Positions 27,471 to 36,740 of a stretch of 64,000 nucleotides of DNA are shown here, piece after piece. The DNA comes from Acidobacteriota bacterium (GTDB taxonomy: Bacteria > Acidobacteriota > Vicinamibacteria > Vicinamibacterales > UBA823). Within the stretch, counting starts at the first letter, position 1. Every line of letters begins with the position of its first letter. The stretch lies in assembly GCA_002730525.1 (NCBI GenBank), contig PCAK01000023.1, forward strand, positions 93,460-157,459, written 5' to 3'. The translations under genes were made by a program, and so were the position numbers. The notes under the pieces were generated by a model that worked only from the letters and a program-made list of their open reading frames with translations, was not told the origin of the DNA and did no database searches.

Positions 27471-30400
27471 GTGGCGCTGGATCGCGTCAATCATCGGATG
27501 TTCGTCCCGGAGCCCGGCAATATCCGGATACTCGTCTACCAGCTCGACGAAGACGGCCGGCATATCCGCCACACGGCCGACCACGTCATCGGGCATCGGA
27601 GCCTGCTCGGCCGCCGGCGCCAGTCGGTCACGAATCGGACGGACGGCGCGGGCGGCGCCGAGACAGGCCTCGCCGTCGACAACGTCCATCAGCGACTCTT
27701 CGTCCGCGACCGTAGCCGGATCCTGGTCTTCGACATCCATCCCGACCGGATGCAGGACTATCCGGCGGCGACGCACGTCATCGGCCAGCCCGACTTCGAG
27801 ACGATGGTCCAGGGCGGCGGCCAGAAGAAGTTCAGCGGCGCGGAGATCATCGTCGACGAGGCGAACCAACGATTGTTCGTCGAGGATGGCTCGCGGATCT
27901 TGGTCTTCGACGTCGACCCCGGACGTCTGACGAACTACCCCGACGCGGCGCTGGTGATCGGCCAGCCCGACTTCGAGAGCCGCGAGCGCGGCCTCGGGAC
28001 GAATCGCCTGACGCGCGCCCACGGCATCGCGCTCGACTCCGATGAGTACCGGCTGTTCGTCTCCGATCAGGGCAACAACCGGATCCTCGTCTTCGACGTG
28101 CATCCAGACCGGCTCGCGAACGACCCCGACGCGATCGCGGTGCTGGGGCAGCCCGACTTCTTCACGAACGCGCCGCGGTTTGCCGGCGCGAACGCCCGCC
28201 CCGAGGAACGGGAGGGCCTCCGGTCGATCACGCCGGGCGGGCTCGACTACGATCGGCTGCACAAGCGGTTGTTCGTGAGTCAGTTGCCACACAACCGGAT
28301 TCTCGTCTTCGAGGCGGCGCCCGACAAGCTGCAGGACAACCTGGAAGCGTTCGCGGTCGTCGGACAGCCCGATTTCGAGACGTTCGACCCGGTCATCTCC
28401 CAGACCCAGTTCGCCTTCCCGAAGGACCCGTCCGTCGATTCGGAGAAGCAGGTGCTGTATGTCTCGGAAGGCTTTCCGGGCGGCAACCGCGTCATGACAT
28501 TCGACATTCGCCCCGAGGTGCTCCGTAGCGGCCTTGCGGCGGTCGACGTCATTGGCCACGTCGACGACGAGGGCCGCGACGATTTCACCCGACGGATGGC
28601 CAACGATCGGCTCGACGGCCGGACGACGACGCTGGCGCGCGCCCTGGCGCTCGACGCTCGGCATCACCGGCTCTGGGTCGCCGACGAGTACAACAACCGC
28701 GTGCTCGGATTCCAGCTCGACCGCGACAACCGGCTGCTCGAGCGGGAGGCGCGCTGGGTGTTCGGGCAACCCGACTTCCGCACGGCCCGCGGCGCGCGGT
28801 CGCGGGTCGGCATGAACGTGCCGCTGGCCGTCGCGTACGACGACGGGGACGAGCGCCTCTACGTCGGTGATGGCTGGAACGACCGGGTGCTCGTCTACGA
28901 TGTCGATCCCGCGACCTTGCCACTCGGCGGCGACCATCGGGCCGCGGTCGTGCTCGGCCAGCCCGACTTCGACACCCAGGAGCCGAACGCGACGCGTGAC
29001 CGCTTCGATTTCGCCGTCGATATCGGTCGAGGCATCGCGTCGAGCATGCTGCCGGTGGGGATCGCGATCGACGTCGACCACCGGCGGGCCTTCGTCGCCG
29101 ACGGCGGCAACCACCGGATCCTCGTCTTCGACATCGACCGCGACCGGCTGGCCAGCGGTGCGGCGGCCGTGGCCGTCCTCGGCCAGCCCGACTTCACCTC
29201 GAACGCCGCGCGGTTGACCGCCGACGGGCTCAGTTCGCCAGGCCATCTGGCCTACGACGCCGATCACGATCGGCTGTTTGCGGTCGACAACCGGAATCAT
29301 CGCGTCGTCGTCTTCGACGTCGCGCCTGCACGGCTCGCGAACGGCCAGACGGCGCGATGGGTCCTCGGCCAGCCCGACCTGACGACCACGACCCCACCTG
29401 GGGACCAGCGTGGCGCCGGGGAGATCATCAACGCGTCGCGGTTCGTCTCGCCGAACGGCGTGGCGTACGACCCGTCGTTGAAGCGGCTCTACGTCTCCGA
29501 TCAGGGCAACGACCGCGTGATGATCTTCGACGTGGCCGCCGAGGGGATGGCGAATCAGCCGGCCGCGCTGGCGGTCCTGGGTCAGGCCGACGATTCGAGT
29601 CAGTCCGATCAGGTGCTGCGGGATCGGTCGGGACAGGACCAGCTGTACGACCCGCGCGGGCTGGCGTTCGACAGCATCAACCAGCGGCTGTACGTCACCG
29701 ATTCACACTGGGCGCGGCTCATGGTGTTCGACTTCCCCAGTACCGCTCGTTCCGCAACCGTGCCGCCGAACGGAGTGGCCGGCTTCAGTTCGCTCGATCC
29801 GATTCTGGTGCTGGCCGACATCGAGCAGACGTCGGGCTACGGCATCGTGCGCGAATCGCCGGGCGCGGTCTGGATGCGGACGCGTAGCCGCGTACGCACC
29901 GAGGAGTTGACCGAGCAGCAGAGCCGGATCCTGATCAGCCAGACCGCAGCGCGACTGGCGCCGCCGGCGAGGCGAACGCTGGTCTTTGTCGATCAGCGCG
30001 ACCGGGCCGAGACGACCGTGGCGGTGACCAATCCGACCGAGGTGGCGCAGCAGGTCGAGTTCCGCCTCCGGCAGGGTCAGGACGAGGCCGGGGGTGTGAG
30101 CAGCGTCTCGCGGGCCCTCGCTCCGGGTGAGCGCGTGATCCTAGAGCTGGGCGATCTCTTCGAGGCGTCGGCGTCCACCGGCGCGCTCGACATCGCGGGC
30201 GACGTGCCGCTGTCGGTCGAGGCGTGGCGCACGGCGCGCAACCAGTACGGCGAGGAGCCGGTCAGCGTGCTGCCGATCGTGCGCGGCGCCCCGGCGGCCC
30301 CGGCGACCGTGCTGCCCAACGTGACGGTCGGCGGCGGGTATCGTACCGACGTCGTGCTGCTCAACCCGCACGACGAGCCGGCACGCGGCGAGTTGTCGGT

Positions 30401-31112
30401 GATGGACGACGCCGGCGTGGAGATCGAGCGCGAGCGCTACACGCTCGCCCCTCGGACGGCGTTCACGTGGCAGCCCGCCGCCGGTGGCGTGATCCCACGG
30501 TCGCGCTACGTCGCCGTCCACCCCAGCTCGACGGTCTCGCCGTCGGTGGCGGCACTGGTCTCACGCTCGGACGACAGGCTGATCACGACGGCGACGGTCG
30601 AGCCGGCGGCCATCACGCTGCGGGCGCGCGTGCCCGTCAACACGATGCCCGATCTGCTTCGGCACGGCCGGACGCGGCTCCATCTGGTCATTGCCAATCC
30701 CGGCGAACACGGTGCGTCGATCCGCATGGTGCTGCGTGACCTCGACGGCCACGAAGTCGACCGGGCCGAGCCGCTGATCCTGCCCGGCGCTCAGGCCCAC
30801 TTCACGCTTGGCGACCTGTTCGACCGGGTGCAGTTCGCCGGCGTGCTGAGCCTCGGGTCGGACGTGCCCGTGGCGATCACGTCGCGGCTCGTGACGACGA
30901 ATCTTCGAGCCGACGAGATCTTGACCGAAATCCCGGTCTTGACTGACAGTGCGGGCGCGCCGTCGCAGCTGTTTCCCTACGTCGACGGCGACGGAGATTC
31001 GACGCAGCTCATCGTGCTGCCGCTCGGCGATGCCGAGACCGTGTCCAGCGTGGCCATCGATGTCGATTTTCGGGGCGCGGATGGGCGTCCGATCGACGTG
31101 ATCCTGCGGTGA
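27471..31112 (+). CDS. Giant beta-propeller repeat protein with C-terminal Ig-like region (lacks its own signal peptide)
   Basis: 1213 codons. About 12 blades of roughly 45-75 residues share the pattern ALDxxxxRLFVxDxxNxRILVFD--P--L-----A--VLGQPDF. Examples are GNNRILVFDVHPDRL, YNNRVLGFQLDRDN and GNHRILVFDIDRDRL. That is enough for two six-bladed propellers. The last 380 residues, from LVFVDQRDRAETTVAVTNPT, are beta-rich repeats of a surface or Ig-like type (for example NVTVGGGYRTDVVLLNPHDE). The only in-frame start is GTG 27471 with no ribosome site, and the true N-terminus lies before the TGA at 27459. It is probably exported if read through, otherwise a pseudogene. Function unknown. Confidence 0.75.
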   Translation: MALDRVNHRMFVPEPGNIRILVYQLDEDGRHIRHTADHVIGHRSLLGRRRQSVTNRTDGAGGAETGLAVDNVHQRLFVRDRSRILVFDIHPDRMQDYPAATHVIGQPDFETMVQGGGQKKFSGAEIIVDEANQRLFVEDGSRILVFDVDPGRLTNYPDAALVIGQPDFESRERGLGTNRLTRAHGIALDSDEYRLFVSDQGNNRILVFDVHPDRLANDPDAIAVLGQPDFFTNAPRFAGANARPEEREGLRSITPGGLDYDRLHKRLFVSQLPHNRILVFEAAPDKLQDNLEAFAVVGQPDFETFDPVISQTQFAFPKDPSVDSEKQVLYVSEGFPGGNRVMTFDIRPEVLRSGLAAVDVIGHVDDEGRDDFTRRMANDRLDGRTTTLARALALDARHHRLWVADEYNNRVLGFQLDRDNRLLEREARWVFGQPDFRTARGARSRVGMNVPLAVAYDDGDERLYVGDGWNDRVLVYDVDPATLPLGGDHRAAVVLGQPDFDTQEPNATRDRFDFAVDIGRGIASSMLPVGIAIDVDHRRAFVADGGNHRILVFDIDRDRLASGAAAVAVLGQPDFTSNAARLTADGLSSPGHLAYDADHDRLFAVDNRNHRVVVFDVAPARLANGQTARWVLGQPDLTTTTPPGDQRGAGEIINASRFVSPNGVAYDPSLKRLYVSDQGNDRVMIFDVAAEGMANQPAALAVLGQADDSSQSDQVLRDRSGQDQLYDPRGLAFDSINQRLYVTDSHWARLMVFDFPSTARSATVPPNGVAGFSSLDPILVLADIEQTSGYGIVRESPGAVWMRTRSRVRTEELTEQQSRILISQTAARLAPPARRTLVFVDQRDRAETTVAVTNPTEVAQQVEFRLRQGQDEAGGVSSVSRALAPGERVILELGDLFEASASTGALDIAGDVPLSVEAWRTARNQYGEEPVSVLPIVRGAPAAPATVLPNVTVGGGYRTDVVLLNPHDEPARGELSVMDDAGVEIERERYTLAPRTAFTWQPAAGGVIPRSRYVAVHPSSTVSPSVAALVSRSDDRLITTATVEPAAITLRARVPVNTMPDLLRHGRTRLHLVIANPGEHGASIRMVLRDLDGHEVDRAEPLILPGAQAHFTLGDLFDRVQFAGVLSLGSDVPVAITSRLVTTNLRADEILTEIPVLTDSAGAPSQLFPYVDGDGDSTQLIVLPLGDAETVSSVAIDVDFRGADGRPIDVILR

Positions 31113-31122
31113 CCGAGGCTGC

Positions 31123-31154
31123 GAGGCGAAGAGGCGAAGAGGCGAAGAGGCGAA
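31123..31154. repeat. Four perfect tandem copies of an 8-bp unit (GAGGCGAA)
   Basis: GAGGCGAA is repeated four times without error in the 49-nt gap before the MFS transporter, ending 7 nt before its ATG at 31162. The GAGG of the last copy is the only Shine-Dalgarno-like sequence. Copy-number change by slippage would alter the leader without changing the frame of any gene. Confidence 0.9.
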
Positions 31155-31161
31155 GAGACCG

Positions 31162-32457
31162 ATGTCGCGCAGTTGGTGGATCGTCGTGGCCGGGTTCCTG
31201 AGCATCGTGTTCACCTTCGGGGTGCCCACGATGATGATGCCGGTGATCTACTCGCCGCTCATCGACGAGTTCGGCTGGTCGCGCACCCAGGTGACGTTCG
31301 TCGCGACACTGAAGTTCGGCGCGGGTGCGGTCTTCGGGATCTTCTTTGGTGCGCTGGTCGATCGATTCTCGATCCGCCGGATCGTGATGCTGGCCTCGAT
31401 CACCTCGGGCGTGGCGATGGCGAGCTTCCTCCTCGTGCAGTCGCTCTGGCAGTACTACCTGGCTGGCTTGGTGCTCGGACTCGGCTCGATTGCGGTCATG
31501 ATCGCGGTGAAGGTGCTCGTTTCGCGGCGGTTCATGCGCCGGCAGGGCTTCGCCATCGGCGCCGCGCTGCTGGGCACCAGCGTGGCCGGGACGTTCACGC
31601 CGGTCCTGGCGCGGGCGCTGATCGAGCAGTATGGCTGGCGGATGACCGTTGCGCTGCTGAGCGTCGGCATCTGGACCATCGCGCTGCCCACCTTCCTGGC
31701 GATCGTCAAGGACGCTGAAAAGGAATCAGCGGGGCCGGAACCCGAGGTCGCGCTGCCGCCTGCGCGCGCGGAGCAGTTGGCCGCCGCCGAGATGGAGTTC
31801 TCGGAGGTCGTGCGCAGCCGGTCGTTCTGGATGATCGGTCTGGCGCTCATGCTGATCGGGTTCGTCGATCAGGCGATGGGGCAGCACCTCGTGCTGTATC
31901 TGGAGCGCGACGTCGGGTTGGGCCTGTCGGTGGCCGCCACCACTCTGAGTGCCGTCTTCTTCGTCAGCATCGTCGGCAAGCTGGGCTTCGGCTGGCTGTA
32001 CGACAAGCTGTCGGTCCACGGCGTGATGCTGTGCTACTTCCTCATGGCCGTGGCCGTGATCCTCGCGTTCCCGGCGCAGCTGCTGCCGGTGTTGATTGCG
32101 TTTACCGTCGTGCGGGGGCTGGCGCACGGCGGGGCGATCGTGGACATCCCGGTGCTGTCGAAGCATTGCTTCGGACCGAAAGTGCTCGGCAAGACGATCG
32201 GCGTTCTGACGGCCTGCGTCACGGTCGGCTTCGCCCTCGGGCCGCCGGTCGTCGGGTACATCCACGACGTGCAGGGGAGCTACCGGAACGCCTTCCTCCT
32301 CCTCATCGGGGTGTCCATTGCCGCCGGGCTCGCACTGCTCGGGGTGAAGGCCACCTACCGCGAGCGCGTGGCCGCGCTGGAACAGGCCGCGCGCGGCGAG
32401 CCGGCGCAGGTGGCCTGGGGCGCCGCGAGCAGCGAAGCGGCTCGACCGTCGAGCTAG
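31162..32457 (+). CDS. Major facilitator superfamily transporter
   Basis: A 431-residue protein with 12 predicted TM helices: a first half to about residue 190, a cytoplasmic loop with VKDAEKESAGPEPEV, then a second half. The inter-helix motif FGALVDRFSIRRIV corresponds to the MFS G-x-x-x-D-R-x-G-R-R motif. Overall pattern (FGVPTMMMPVIYSPLIDEFG, WSRTQV) is like monocarboxylate or oxalate/formate antiporter-type carriers. As the first gene before UbiD and HpaB homologues, it probably carries an aromatic or other carboxylic acid; that is inference from context. Confidence 0.85.
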   Translation: MSRSWWIVVAGFLSIVFTFGVPTMMMPVIYSPLIDEFGWSRTQVTFVATLKFGAGAVFGIFFGALVDRFSIRRIVMLASITSGVAMASFLLVQSLWQYYLAGLVLGLGSIAVMIAVKVLVSRRFMRRQGFAIGAALLGTSVAGTFTPVLARALIEQYGWRMTVALLSVGIWTIALPTFLAIVKDAEKESAGPEPEVALPPARAEQLAAAEMEFSEVVRSRSFWMIGLALMLIGFVDQAMGQHLVLYLERDVGLGLSVAATTLSAVFFVSIVGKLGFGWLYDKLSVHGVMLCYFLMAVAVILAFPAQLLPVLIAFTVVRGLAHGGAIVDIPVLSKHCFGPKVLGKTIGVLTACVTVGFALGPPVVGYIHDVQGSYRNAFLLLIGVSIAAGLALLGVKATYRERVAALEQAARGEPAQVAWGAASSEAARPSS

Positions 32458-32478
32458 CGACTCACCGCCGGATCCGCC

Positions 32479-33936
32479 ATGGCGAATTACAACGCGTACG
32501 ACGGACCCCACCGCGATCTCCGCGAGTTACTGGAGCGCGCCGAGGCGGCCGACGAACTCCTTCGGGTCGACGGCGTCGAGTGGAACCTGGAGATGGGCAC
32601 GCTGACCGAGCTCATCCATCATGCGGGCCCGAATCCACCGGCGATCCTGTTCGACAAGGTCCCCGGGTACCCCGAAGGGTTTCGCGTCGTGTCGGGCGCC
32701 GGCAATTCGAGCAAGCGCCTGGCGCTGACACTCGGCTTTCCGGTGCCGCGGACGCCCATGGACGTCGTCCGCGCCTATCGCGACCGGATGAAGACTCACG
32801 CGCCGATCTCGCCGGAGACCGTCGACGACGGGCCTGTGCTGCAGAACGTCGATCGCGACGACGAGGTCGACCTGCTGAAGTTTCCGGTGCCGTTCCTGCA
32901 CGAGCGAGACGGCGGCCGCTACATCGGCACGGACGACCTGGTCATCATGCACGACCCCGAGGATGACTGGGTGAACGTCGGTACCTACCGGTCGATGCTG
33001 CACGATCGGCGAACGGTCGGCCTGTGGATGTCGCCGGGCAAGCAGGGGCGGCAGATTCGTGAGAAGTACTTCCGGGAGGGAAAGCCGTGCCCGGTACTGA
33101 TCAGCTGCGGCCACGATCCGCTTCTCTCGCTCGGCGGCGGCAACGAGGTGCGGTTCGGCCTCTCGGAGTTCGCATGGGCCGGCGGCCACCGCGGCCGTCC
33201 GGTGCGGACGATCCGGTCGGAGCGCTACGGCCTGCCGATGCCGGCCGACAGCGAGATCGTGCTCGAGGGCGCGATGCACCCGGGAGACACGAAGGCCGAG
33301 GGGCCGTTCGGCGAGTTCACGGGCTACTACGCCAGCGAGGTCAGCGACGAGCCGGTGGTGCGCGTCGAACGGGTGTACTACCGGAACGATCCGATCCTGA
33401 CGATGGCGAGCCCGATGCGGCCGCCCTCTGATTTCTCGTTCAGCAAGTGCGTCATGAAGTCGGGCATGATCTGGGACGAGATCGAACACGCCGGCTTGAA
33501 TGATGTGCAGGGCGTCTGGTGCCACGAGGCGGGTGCGGCGCGCTTGTTCAACGTCGTGTCGATCCGCCAGGCCTACGGTGGCCATGCGCGGCAGGCGGCG
33601 CTGCTGGCCGCGTCGTGCCAGTCGGGGAGCTACCTGGGCCGGTACGTCGTGGTGGTCGATGAGGACATCGACCCGACCGATCTCTTCGAGGTGCTCTGGG
33701 CGATATCCACACGGAGCAACCCGGTCGACGACATCGAGATTCTGCGCCAGACGTGGAGCGGGCCGCTCGACCCGATGCTGCGCCCGGGTGAACGGATGAA
33801 CTCGCGCGCCATCATCGACGCGTGCCGACCGTTCGAATGGCGCGACGAGTTCGCGCCGGTCGCGCGCGCCAGCCCGGAGCTGCGCGACGAGGTACGCGAG
33901 AAGTATCGGGCGGTGTTGTCCAGGTTCGAGGCGTGA
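32479..33936 (+). CDS. UbiD family decarboxylase
   Basis: A 485-residue member of the UbiD family, which uses prenylated FMN to decarboxylate (or carboxylate) aromatic or alpha,beta-unsaturated acids. Family features are the N-terminal DLRELLERAEAADELLRVDG, the central PVPFLHERDGGRYIGTDDLV, and the signature KAEGPFGEFTGYYA. The late YVVVVDEDIDPTDLFEVLWA is also typical. No ubiX (prFMN synthase) is nearby. It lies between an MFS carrier and an HpaB-type monooxygenase, which suggests catabolism of a phenolic carboxylate. Confidence 0.88.
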   Translation: MANYNAYDGPHRDLRELLERAEAADELLRVDGVEWNLEMGTLTELIHHAGPNPPAILFDKVPGYPEGFRVVSGAGNSSKRLALTLGFPVPRTPMDVVRAYRDRMKTHAPISPETVDDGPVLQNVDRDDEVDLLKFPVPFLHERDGGRYIGTDDLVIMHDPEDDWVNVGTYRSMLHDRRTVGLWMSPGKQGRQIREKYFREGKPCPVLISCGHDPLLSLGGGNEVRFGLSEFAWAGGHRGRPVRTIRSERYGLPMPADSEIVLEGAMHPGDTKAEGPFGEFTGYYASEVSDEPVVRVERVYYRNDPILTMASPMRPPSDFSFSKCVMKSGMIWDEIEHAGLNDVQGVWCHEAGAARLFNVVSIRQAYGGHARQAALLAASCQSGSYLGRYVVVVDEDIDPTDLFEVLWAISTRSNPVDDIEILRQTWSGPLDPMLRPGERMNSRAIIDACRPFEWRDEFAPVARASPELRDEVREKYRAVLSRFEA

Positions 33937-33973
33937 GCGAACGCCCGGTGGGTAGGTGAAGGGAGCAAACAGG

Positions 33974-35473
33974 ATGGCAGACGCGACCAACCCGCGGCCC
34001 GGCATCGCGCCGACCGCAGCAGCAACTGGCCTTGGTGCGCTCGACGGCAAGCGGTATCTCGAGAGCCTCCGCGACGATCGTGAGGTGTGGTACCGCGGCG
34101 AGCGGATCGCCGATGTGACGACGCACCCGGTGTTCACCGAGATGGCGTCGCAAGTCGCGCGGATCTACGACATGCAGCACGCGCCCGAGACGCGGGACGT
34201 GATGACCTACGAGCAGGAGCGCGGCCTGCGCGCGTCGTACTCCTACCTGCTGCCGACCGAGCCGGCGCACTTGTTGCTGCGGCGGGGAAACACCGAGGTG
34301 TGGGTGCGCGAGGTGTTCGGCATGTGCGGCCGCCTGCCCGACTTCTGCGCCTCGATGGTCATCGGCTACTACGACATCCGCGGCGAACTGGCGAAGCTGA
34401 ATCCCGATCTCGCGCGGAACACCGAGACCTATCTCGCGTTCGCGCGCGATCACGATCTCTGCCTGTCGCACGCCTTGCACGACCCCTGCATGGACAAGTC
34501 GCTGCGGCCCTCCCAGGACCCCGACCGGTGCGTTCGAGTCGTCAAGGAGCGCGACGACGGCATCGTCGTGCGCGGCGCGCGGTTCAACACCTTCGGCCTG
34601 TTCTCGAACGAGATTCTGGTCTCGCCGACCTACATGTTCACCGAGGAGGAAGCCGAGTTCGCGCTCTGGTTCACCGTGCCGTGCAACGCGCCGGGCCTGA
34701 AGCAGATCACGCGCGAGGCGTTCTCCGGACGGAACCCGTCCGATCACCCCGTGTCGGCGCGCTTCGACGAGGTCGACTCGCTGGTCGTCTTCGATGACGT
34801 TCTGATCCCCTGGGAACGTGTCTTCCTCTACCGTGAGCCGCTGGCGGCCAACCGATTGTTTCGCGGCAACGTGATGTCGTGGGCGAGCTATGCGGGCTCC
34901 GTGCTGACGCAGCTTCGGATGGAGATTCTCGTGGCGGTGGCGCACCTACTGGCCACGACCTCCGGGGTCGACAAGCGGCCGACCGTCGTGTCGATTCTCG
35001 GCGAGATGTGCACCTATCTGTCGCTGGCGCGCACGAACCTCAGGGCCGGCGAGATCGACTGCGTCCGCTCGCCGGGCGGGCACTACCGGACGGCGCCCGC
35101 GCCCGAGCGGCGCGCGCTCATCACGATGGTCTCGGAGCGGTTCGTCGAGTTGGTCGAGCACGTCGGCACGAGTTCGCTCATCTTCCTGCCGACGGCGGAG
35201 GATTGGACCGTGCCAGAGCTGAAGAAGCATCTCGACGTGTACATGCGGGGCAAGGGCACCTCGCCGTTCGACCGCTATAAACTATGCAAGCTGGCGTGGG
35301 ATCTCACCGGTGACGGCTACGGCAGCCGCCAGCAGCTCTACGAGCGGCTGCACTCGGGCGATCCCGCGGTCATGGTGCAGAATGCCTACCGCCAGTTCGA
35401 TCTGTCGCTGGGCACCGAGTTGGTCACGACGTTTCTCGATCTGGAGCGACCGGTCACGGGCGCGCCGCGCTAG
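33974..35473 (+). CDS. 4-hydroxyphenylacetate 3-hydroxylase (HpaB) family flavin monooxygenase
   Basis: A 499-residue protein of the HpaB/PvcC family: FADH2-dependent oxygenases that hydroxylate phenols or act on related aromatic compounds. Family landmarks are LDGKRYLESLRDDREVWYRG at the N-terminus, DVTTHPVF, SHALHDPCMDKS, DDVLIPWERVFLY and FDRYKLCKLAWDLTGDGYGS near the end. ATG 33974 has a GAAGGGAG site 9 nt upstream; the in-frame GTG at 33956 is unlikely. A separate flavin reductase (HpaC) is required in this family and none is present here. Co-oriented with UbiD and the transporter. Confidence 0.86.
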   Translation: MADATNPRPGIAPTAAATGLGALDGKRYLESLRDDREVWYRGERIADVTTHPVFTEMASQVARIYDMQHAPETRDVMTYEQERGLRASYSYLLPTEPAHLLLRRGNTEVWVREVFGMCGRLPDFCASMVIGYYDIRGELAKLNPDLARNTETYLAFARDHDLCLSHALHDPCMDKSLRPSQDPDRCVRVVKERDDGIVVRGARFNTFGLFSNEILVSPTYMFTEEEAEFALWFTVPCNAPGLKQITREAFSGRNPSDHPVSARFDEVDSLVVFDDVLIPWERVFLYREPLAANRLFRGNVMSWASYAGSVLTQLRMEILVAVAHLLATTSGVDKRPTVVSILGEMCTYLSLARTNLRAGEIDCVRSPGGHYRTAPAPERRALITMVSERFVELVEHVGTSSLIFLPTAEDWTVPELKKHLDVYMRGKGTSPFDRYKLCKLAWDLTGDGYGSRQQLYERLHSGDPAVMVQNAYRQFDLSLGTELVTTFLDLERPVTGAPR

Positions 35474-35508
35474 CGCGGCCGGTCGTTCGAACCTACGGAA
35501 GGAGCCAA

Positions 35509-36624
35509 GTGCGAATGCGACACGCCACTCAACGAGCCATCATGTCCGCTGTCATCGTCGGGGCCCTCGCCGTCTCCGCGGGGCCGTTGCACGCGCAGTC
35601 CGACATGGAGCCGATCAACGACCTGCCGAATCCCTACGAGACCGTCGAGGGCTGGGCCGAGCTGCCCGCGGGTCGGACCTGGGGCTCGACCAGTGCCGTC
35701 GAGATCGCCCCGGACGGGACGGTCTGGGTGGCCGAGCGCTGCGGCGCCAACACCTGCCTCGGCTCCGATCTCGATCCGGTCCTGCACTTCGACAAGGAGG
35801 GCAACCTCATCCGGAGCTTCGGGGCCGGCCTGATCGCTTCGCCGCACGGCATCTACGTCGACCGCGAGGGCAACGTCTGGGTGACCGACTGGAGTGACGA
35901 CGCCCCGCGGCCGGAGCGGCCGGCGAACCAGGAGGCCGCCCGGGCGGCACGTGAAGCGAATCGGAGCCGGATGGGGCCGCGGCCGGGCGCGACGATGGGG
36001 AGCCAGGTGCACAAGTTCAGCCCAGAGGGCGAGGTGCTGCTGACACTCGGCACGCCGGGCGGCGCGGCCGCGCCGGGCTACTTCTATCAGTCCACCGACG
36101 TCCTGGTCGCGCCCGACGGGAGCATCTTTGTGTCCGACGGGCACGGCGGTGGGAATGCCCGCGTACTGAAGTTCACCGCCGGCGGTGAACTGATCAAGAC
36201 GTTTGGGCACAAAGGCTCGGCCGACGGCGAATTCAACGGCGCCCACGCGCTGGCGATGGATTCGCAGGGCCGTCTGTTCGTCGGGGACCGGAGCAACAAC
36301 CGGATCCAGCTTTTCGATCAGGATGGCAACTTCCTCGACGTCTGGTATCAGTTCGGCCGGCCGAGCGGGGTGTTCATCGATGCCAACGACATGATCTACG
36401 TCGCCGACTCCGAGTCGGGGTCGGTCTCGCCCGACAACGGGCACTGGCTGCGCGGGATCCGGATCGGCAGTGCGAAGGACGGCACGGTGACCGAGTTCAT
36501 TCCCGATCCCGACGTGGACGCGCGCGGCACGAGTGCGGCGGAAGGCGTCGCCGTCGACGCCGACGGCAACATCTACGGCGCCGAGGTCGGTCCCCGCGCG
36601 CTGAAGAAGTACATCCGGCGCTAG
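35509..36624 (+). CDS. Exported NHL-repeat beta-propeller protein
   Basis: A 371-residue protein with a signal peptide (RAIMSAVIVGALAVSAGPLHAQ). NHL blades include SAVEIAPDGTVWVAERCGA, HGIYVDREGNVWVTDWSDD, DVLVAPDGSIFVSDGHGGG, HALAMDSQGRLFVGDRSNN and GVAVDADGNIYGAEVGPR. Same general family as the gene at 23248, and probably periplasmic. AAGGAG at 35499-35504 precedes GTG 35509 and ATG 35515, either of which could be the start. It follows hpaB by 35 nt and may be the last gene of that unit; the link to catabolism is inferred from position. Confidence 0.82.
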   Translation: MRMRHATQRAIMSAVIVGALAVSAGPLHAQSDMEPINDLPNPYETVEGWAELPAGRTWGSTSAVEIAPDGTVWVAERCGANTCLGSDLDPVLHFDKEGNLIRSFGAGLIASPHGIYVDREGNVWVTDWSDDAPRPERPANQEAARAAREANRSRMGPRPGATMGSQVHKFSPEGEVLLTLGTPGGAAAPGYFYQSTDVLVAPDGSIFVSDGHGGGNARVLKFTAGGELIKTFGHKGSADGEFNGAHALAMDSQGRLFVGDRSNNRIQLFDQDGNFLDVWYQFGRPSGVFIDANDMIYVADSESGSVSPDNGHWLRGIRIGSAKDGTVTEFIPDPDVDARGTSAAEGVAVDADGNIYGAEVGPRALKKYIRR

Positions 36625-36725
36625 TCTCCCGCGGCGACCTCTCCAGGGGCGCGGGCCGGCGTCGGCCGGTCCGCGCGCCACTCTCCACGGATCCCGCCGC
36701 CGGCACGCCCTCGCGCGACGGGCGA

Positions 36726-36734
36726 CGCTATACT
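36726..36734 (+). promoter_or_regulatory. -10 element giving a near-leaderless FG-GAP gene mRNA
   Basis: CGCTATACT, a one-mismatch version of TGCTAnnnT, ends 6 nt before the ATG at 36741. No Shine-Dalgarno sequence lies between, so translation of a leaderless mRNA is likely. Confidence 0.5.
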
Positions 36735-36740
36735 GGCGGC

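Noticed and set aside
27291..29300. 669-codon minus-strand ORF over the propeller gene
   Set aside because: The repeated pattern simply mirrors the propeller repeats on the other strand; composition is shadow-like.
32527..34137. 536-codon minus-strand ORF over ubiD
   Set aside because: Antisense to a clear UbiD gene, and His/Arg-rich without motifs.
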